Assembly: GCA_020851735.1 (NCBI GenBank)
Contig: JADZCD010000052.1
Coordinates: 1 to 42,814 of the forward strand
Direction of reading: 5' to 3'
DNA length: 42,814 nucleotides
Origin: Phycisphaeraceae bacterium
GTDB lineage: Bacteria; Planctomycetota; Phycisphaerae; Phycisphaerales; Phycisphaeraceae
The notes under the pieces are model-generated. The model searched no databases, was not told where the DNA came from, and saw only the letters and a list, made by a program, of their open reading frames with translations. Both the position numbers and the translations under genes were made by a program. Shown piece by piece: positions 41,226 through 42,814 of this stretch; positions within the stretch are counted from its first letter, which is position 1, and the number at the start of each line of letters is the position of its first letter.

Positions 41226-41641
41226 TAGCTGCTCCAGTACGCTGACTGTGGGGGAAAATCCACATTGGAAATCGGCTTGGAGATATCCATTGGACCAAGC
41301 CTGTTTGCTGCATGGGGGGACGAAACACTCGGCAAGACTCGGCGGCAACCACCCATTACCAACCGAAATCCTGATCTAGGGGCGAGCGATATCCCTATGC
41401 CCGCCGATTGGTGAGGTAGGGTATCGCAAGCGCGATCGATCGGCAAATCGAACCATCTTCTATTAATAGCCGGGGCGGCGACAGCACCCCCAAGATGTAG
41501 TGGGTCCAAATTGTCTTTTTTCGTCTGTGAGCGGTCGACGGCTGAATTCTTCCCCGGCGGCGCGGCTGGCAGGGACCAGGTCAATAGTCATTCCAAGGGG
41601 CGGTTGCATCCCATGTGATCCTGGGGACAATCACCAGCCAC
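41226..41641. other. divergent intergenic region between hppA and murB
   Basis: About 416 bases without a gene. It contains a perfect palindrome CTATTAATAG (41460-41469), whose TATTAAT could be the -10 of a minus-strand hppA promoter with a weak TTGGGG -35 at 18 bases; this is tentative. No other feature was recognised. Confidence 0.5.
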
Positions 41642-42595
41642 ATGGAGAAGTTGCTGGCTGACCTGAACCTGCGCTATGAGTTGAACGTCCCGTTAGGGCC
41701 GCTGACCTGGTACGGCGTGGGCGGCCCGGCAGCGGCGCTGGCGCACCCGTCTTCAATTCAACAGCTGTCGTCCTTGCTGGTCCGCTGCCGGGAGGCGGGC
41801 AAGGAAGTCTACATCCTAGGGCAGGGGGCTAATCTGCTGGTGTCGGATCGCGGTGTGGACGGGGTGGTGGTGAAGCTGGACGATCCGAACTTTTCGGGTA
41901 TGGAAAAGCAGAACCAGAAGATCGTGGCCGGCGCGGGCATGGACCTGGCCCGGCTGGTGCTGCAGGCAGCCAAAGCGGGGCTGGCGGGGTTGGAGTGCGT
42001 GGCGGGGATCCCCGCTTCGCTGGGCGGCGCGGTGCGGATGAACGCCGGCGGCGCGTTCGGCGACATCGGGCGCAGCGTCAAGCGTCTGCAGGTGATGGAC
42101 GCCAGCGGGCAGGTTTACTATCGCCAGCGCGACGACCTGATGTTCGGATATCGCTCGACCAACATCGTGGCCAAGTGCATTCTGCAGGTGGAGATGGATT
42201 TAACGCCGGACGACCCGGAGGAATTGATCAAGCGCGTCAAGGAAATCTTCCTCTACAAGAAAAACTCCCAGCCGCTGGCGGATCACTCGGCCGGCTGCGC
42301 GTATAAGAATCCCGATGCCCCCGGCGAAGACGAAATGGCCAACCTGCCGCGGGCGCTGCTGCGCGTGCCGGTGGCGCGCGAGGGGCGCTATTCGGCAGGA
42401 ATGCTGATCGATCGGGCGGGCTTAAAGGGCTATCGCGTGGGCGGCGCGGAAGTTTCGCCGCAACACGCGAATTTCATTGTCTGCTACCCGGGCTGCACGG
42501 CGACGAACGTGCTGGAAGTGATGACGCACGTGGAACAAGTGGTGCTGGACACGTTCGGGATCAGGCTGCAGCGGGAAGTGGTGGTCTGGCCGTGA
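41642..42595 (+). CDS. murB: UDP-N-acetylenolpyruvoylglucosamine reductase
   Basis: FAD enzyme making UDP-N-acetylmuramic acid in peptidoglycan synthesis. 317 residues. The FAD domain has TWYGVGGPA, LGQGANLLVSDRGVDGVVVKL and CVAGIPASLGGAVRMNAGG. The substrate domain has FGYRSTNI and AGCAYKNP, then SAGMLIDRAGLKGYRVGGAEVSPQHANFIVC, which is typical of the long-C-terminal type. The catalytic serine position in (S/A)GSxFKNP is cysteine here (C219), a known kind of substitution in some MurB enzymes. The ATG is preferred; a GTG at 41615, in frame and with AAGGGGCGG upstream, is an equally plausible start giving 326 residues. Confidence 0.95.
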   Translation: MEKLLADLNLRYELNVPLGPLTWYGVGGPAAALAHPSSIQQLSSLLVRCREAGKEVYILGQGANLLVSDRGVDGVVVKLDDPNFSGMEKQNQKIVAGAGMDLARLVLQAAKAGLAGLECVAGIPASLGGAVRMNAGGAFGDIGRSVKRLQVMDASGQVYYRQRDDLMFGYRSTNIVAKCILQVEMDLTPDDPEELIKRVKEIFLYKKNSQPLADHSAGCAYKNPDAPGEDEMANLPRALLRVPVAREGRYSAGMLIDRAGLKGYRVGGAEVSPQHANFIVCYPGCTATNVLEVMTHVEQVVLDTFGIRLQREVVVWP

Positions 42596-42608
42596 GGAAG
42601 GGAATAAT

Positions 42609-42814
<206 letters not shown>

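Overview
The window is a high-GC bacterial chromosome segment dominated by housekeeping genes. Peptidoglycan synthesis (MurB, a GlmU-type uridylyltransferase), flagellar fliD and fliS, two bactofilins, an HpnH-type radical SAM enzyme, a membrane pyrophosphatase, a sulfatase and a NagB/PIG-L fusion together suggest Planctomycetota, probably class Phycisphaerae. This placement is an inference from gene content, not from a marker-gene search. No prophage, CRISPR array, transposase or integrase was seen.

Layout. 1-3917 (minus): ybeY, a CNNM/CorC-type CBS protein and cysS. 4210-5052 (minus): a STAS antagonist and an RsbW-type kinase, a partner-switching pair. 5362-8059 (plus): a sulfatase and a LysM membrane protein. 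8090-10062 (plus): an FAD oxidoreductase overlapping an aldo/keto reductase. 10360-13224 (plus): a NagB/PIG-L fusion and a sugar-phosphate-isomerase-like protein, ended by a terminator. 13520-13785: a 6S-like RNA with its own -10 box and terminator. 13821-20519 (plus): serine acetyltransferase, a Lon-N-domain protein, UvrD/PcrA helicase, trpF and trpS. 20537-24675 (minus): fliS, a very long fliD and a small unknown ORF. 24957-25847 (minus): family 4 uracil-DNA glycosylase. 26234-27363 (plus): two coupled bactofilins. 27430-29377 (minus): a ComEA-like HhH protein and a GH10-like protein without recognisable catalytic glutamates. 29657-31810 (plus): an exported HEAT-repeat protein. 31996-32420 (minus): RNase P RNA. 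32621-33802 (plus): a divergent Gfo/Idh-like protein. 34095-36847 (plus): tRNA-Gln followed by glmU(N)-prs-ctc, the order known from Bacillus. 37167-41225 (minus): hpnH and hppA. 41642-42595 (plus): murB.

The most unusual aspect is the repeat content between, and sometimes inside, these ordinary genes. I see (i) many short perfect hairpins with different stems but similar tiny loops; (ii) a G-rich CTTCCGGGGG word that forms tandem 9-mers, is a G-quadruplex candidate, and enters several reading frames as Gly/Pro/Ser-rich linkers; (iii) a three-copy element of about 90 bp with a conserved CCCGGC..GGAG..GGGCTTTT hairpin; (iv) an element with GGCAATC heptamer arrays of different length in two copies; (v) a related GGCATTC heptamer element; (vi) a MITE-like inverted repeat built of GCCAAG words. 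No single new multi-gene system stands out. The strongest leads are these repeat families, the 6S-like RNA, the FliD with five tandem internal repeats, the degenerate GH10-like protein, a cluster of CGTCCGA half-sites before the bactofilins, and a promoter-led leader without a gene upstream of tRNA-Gln.
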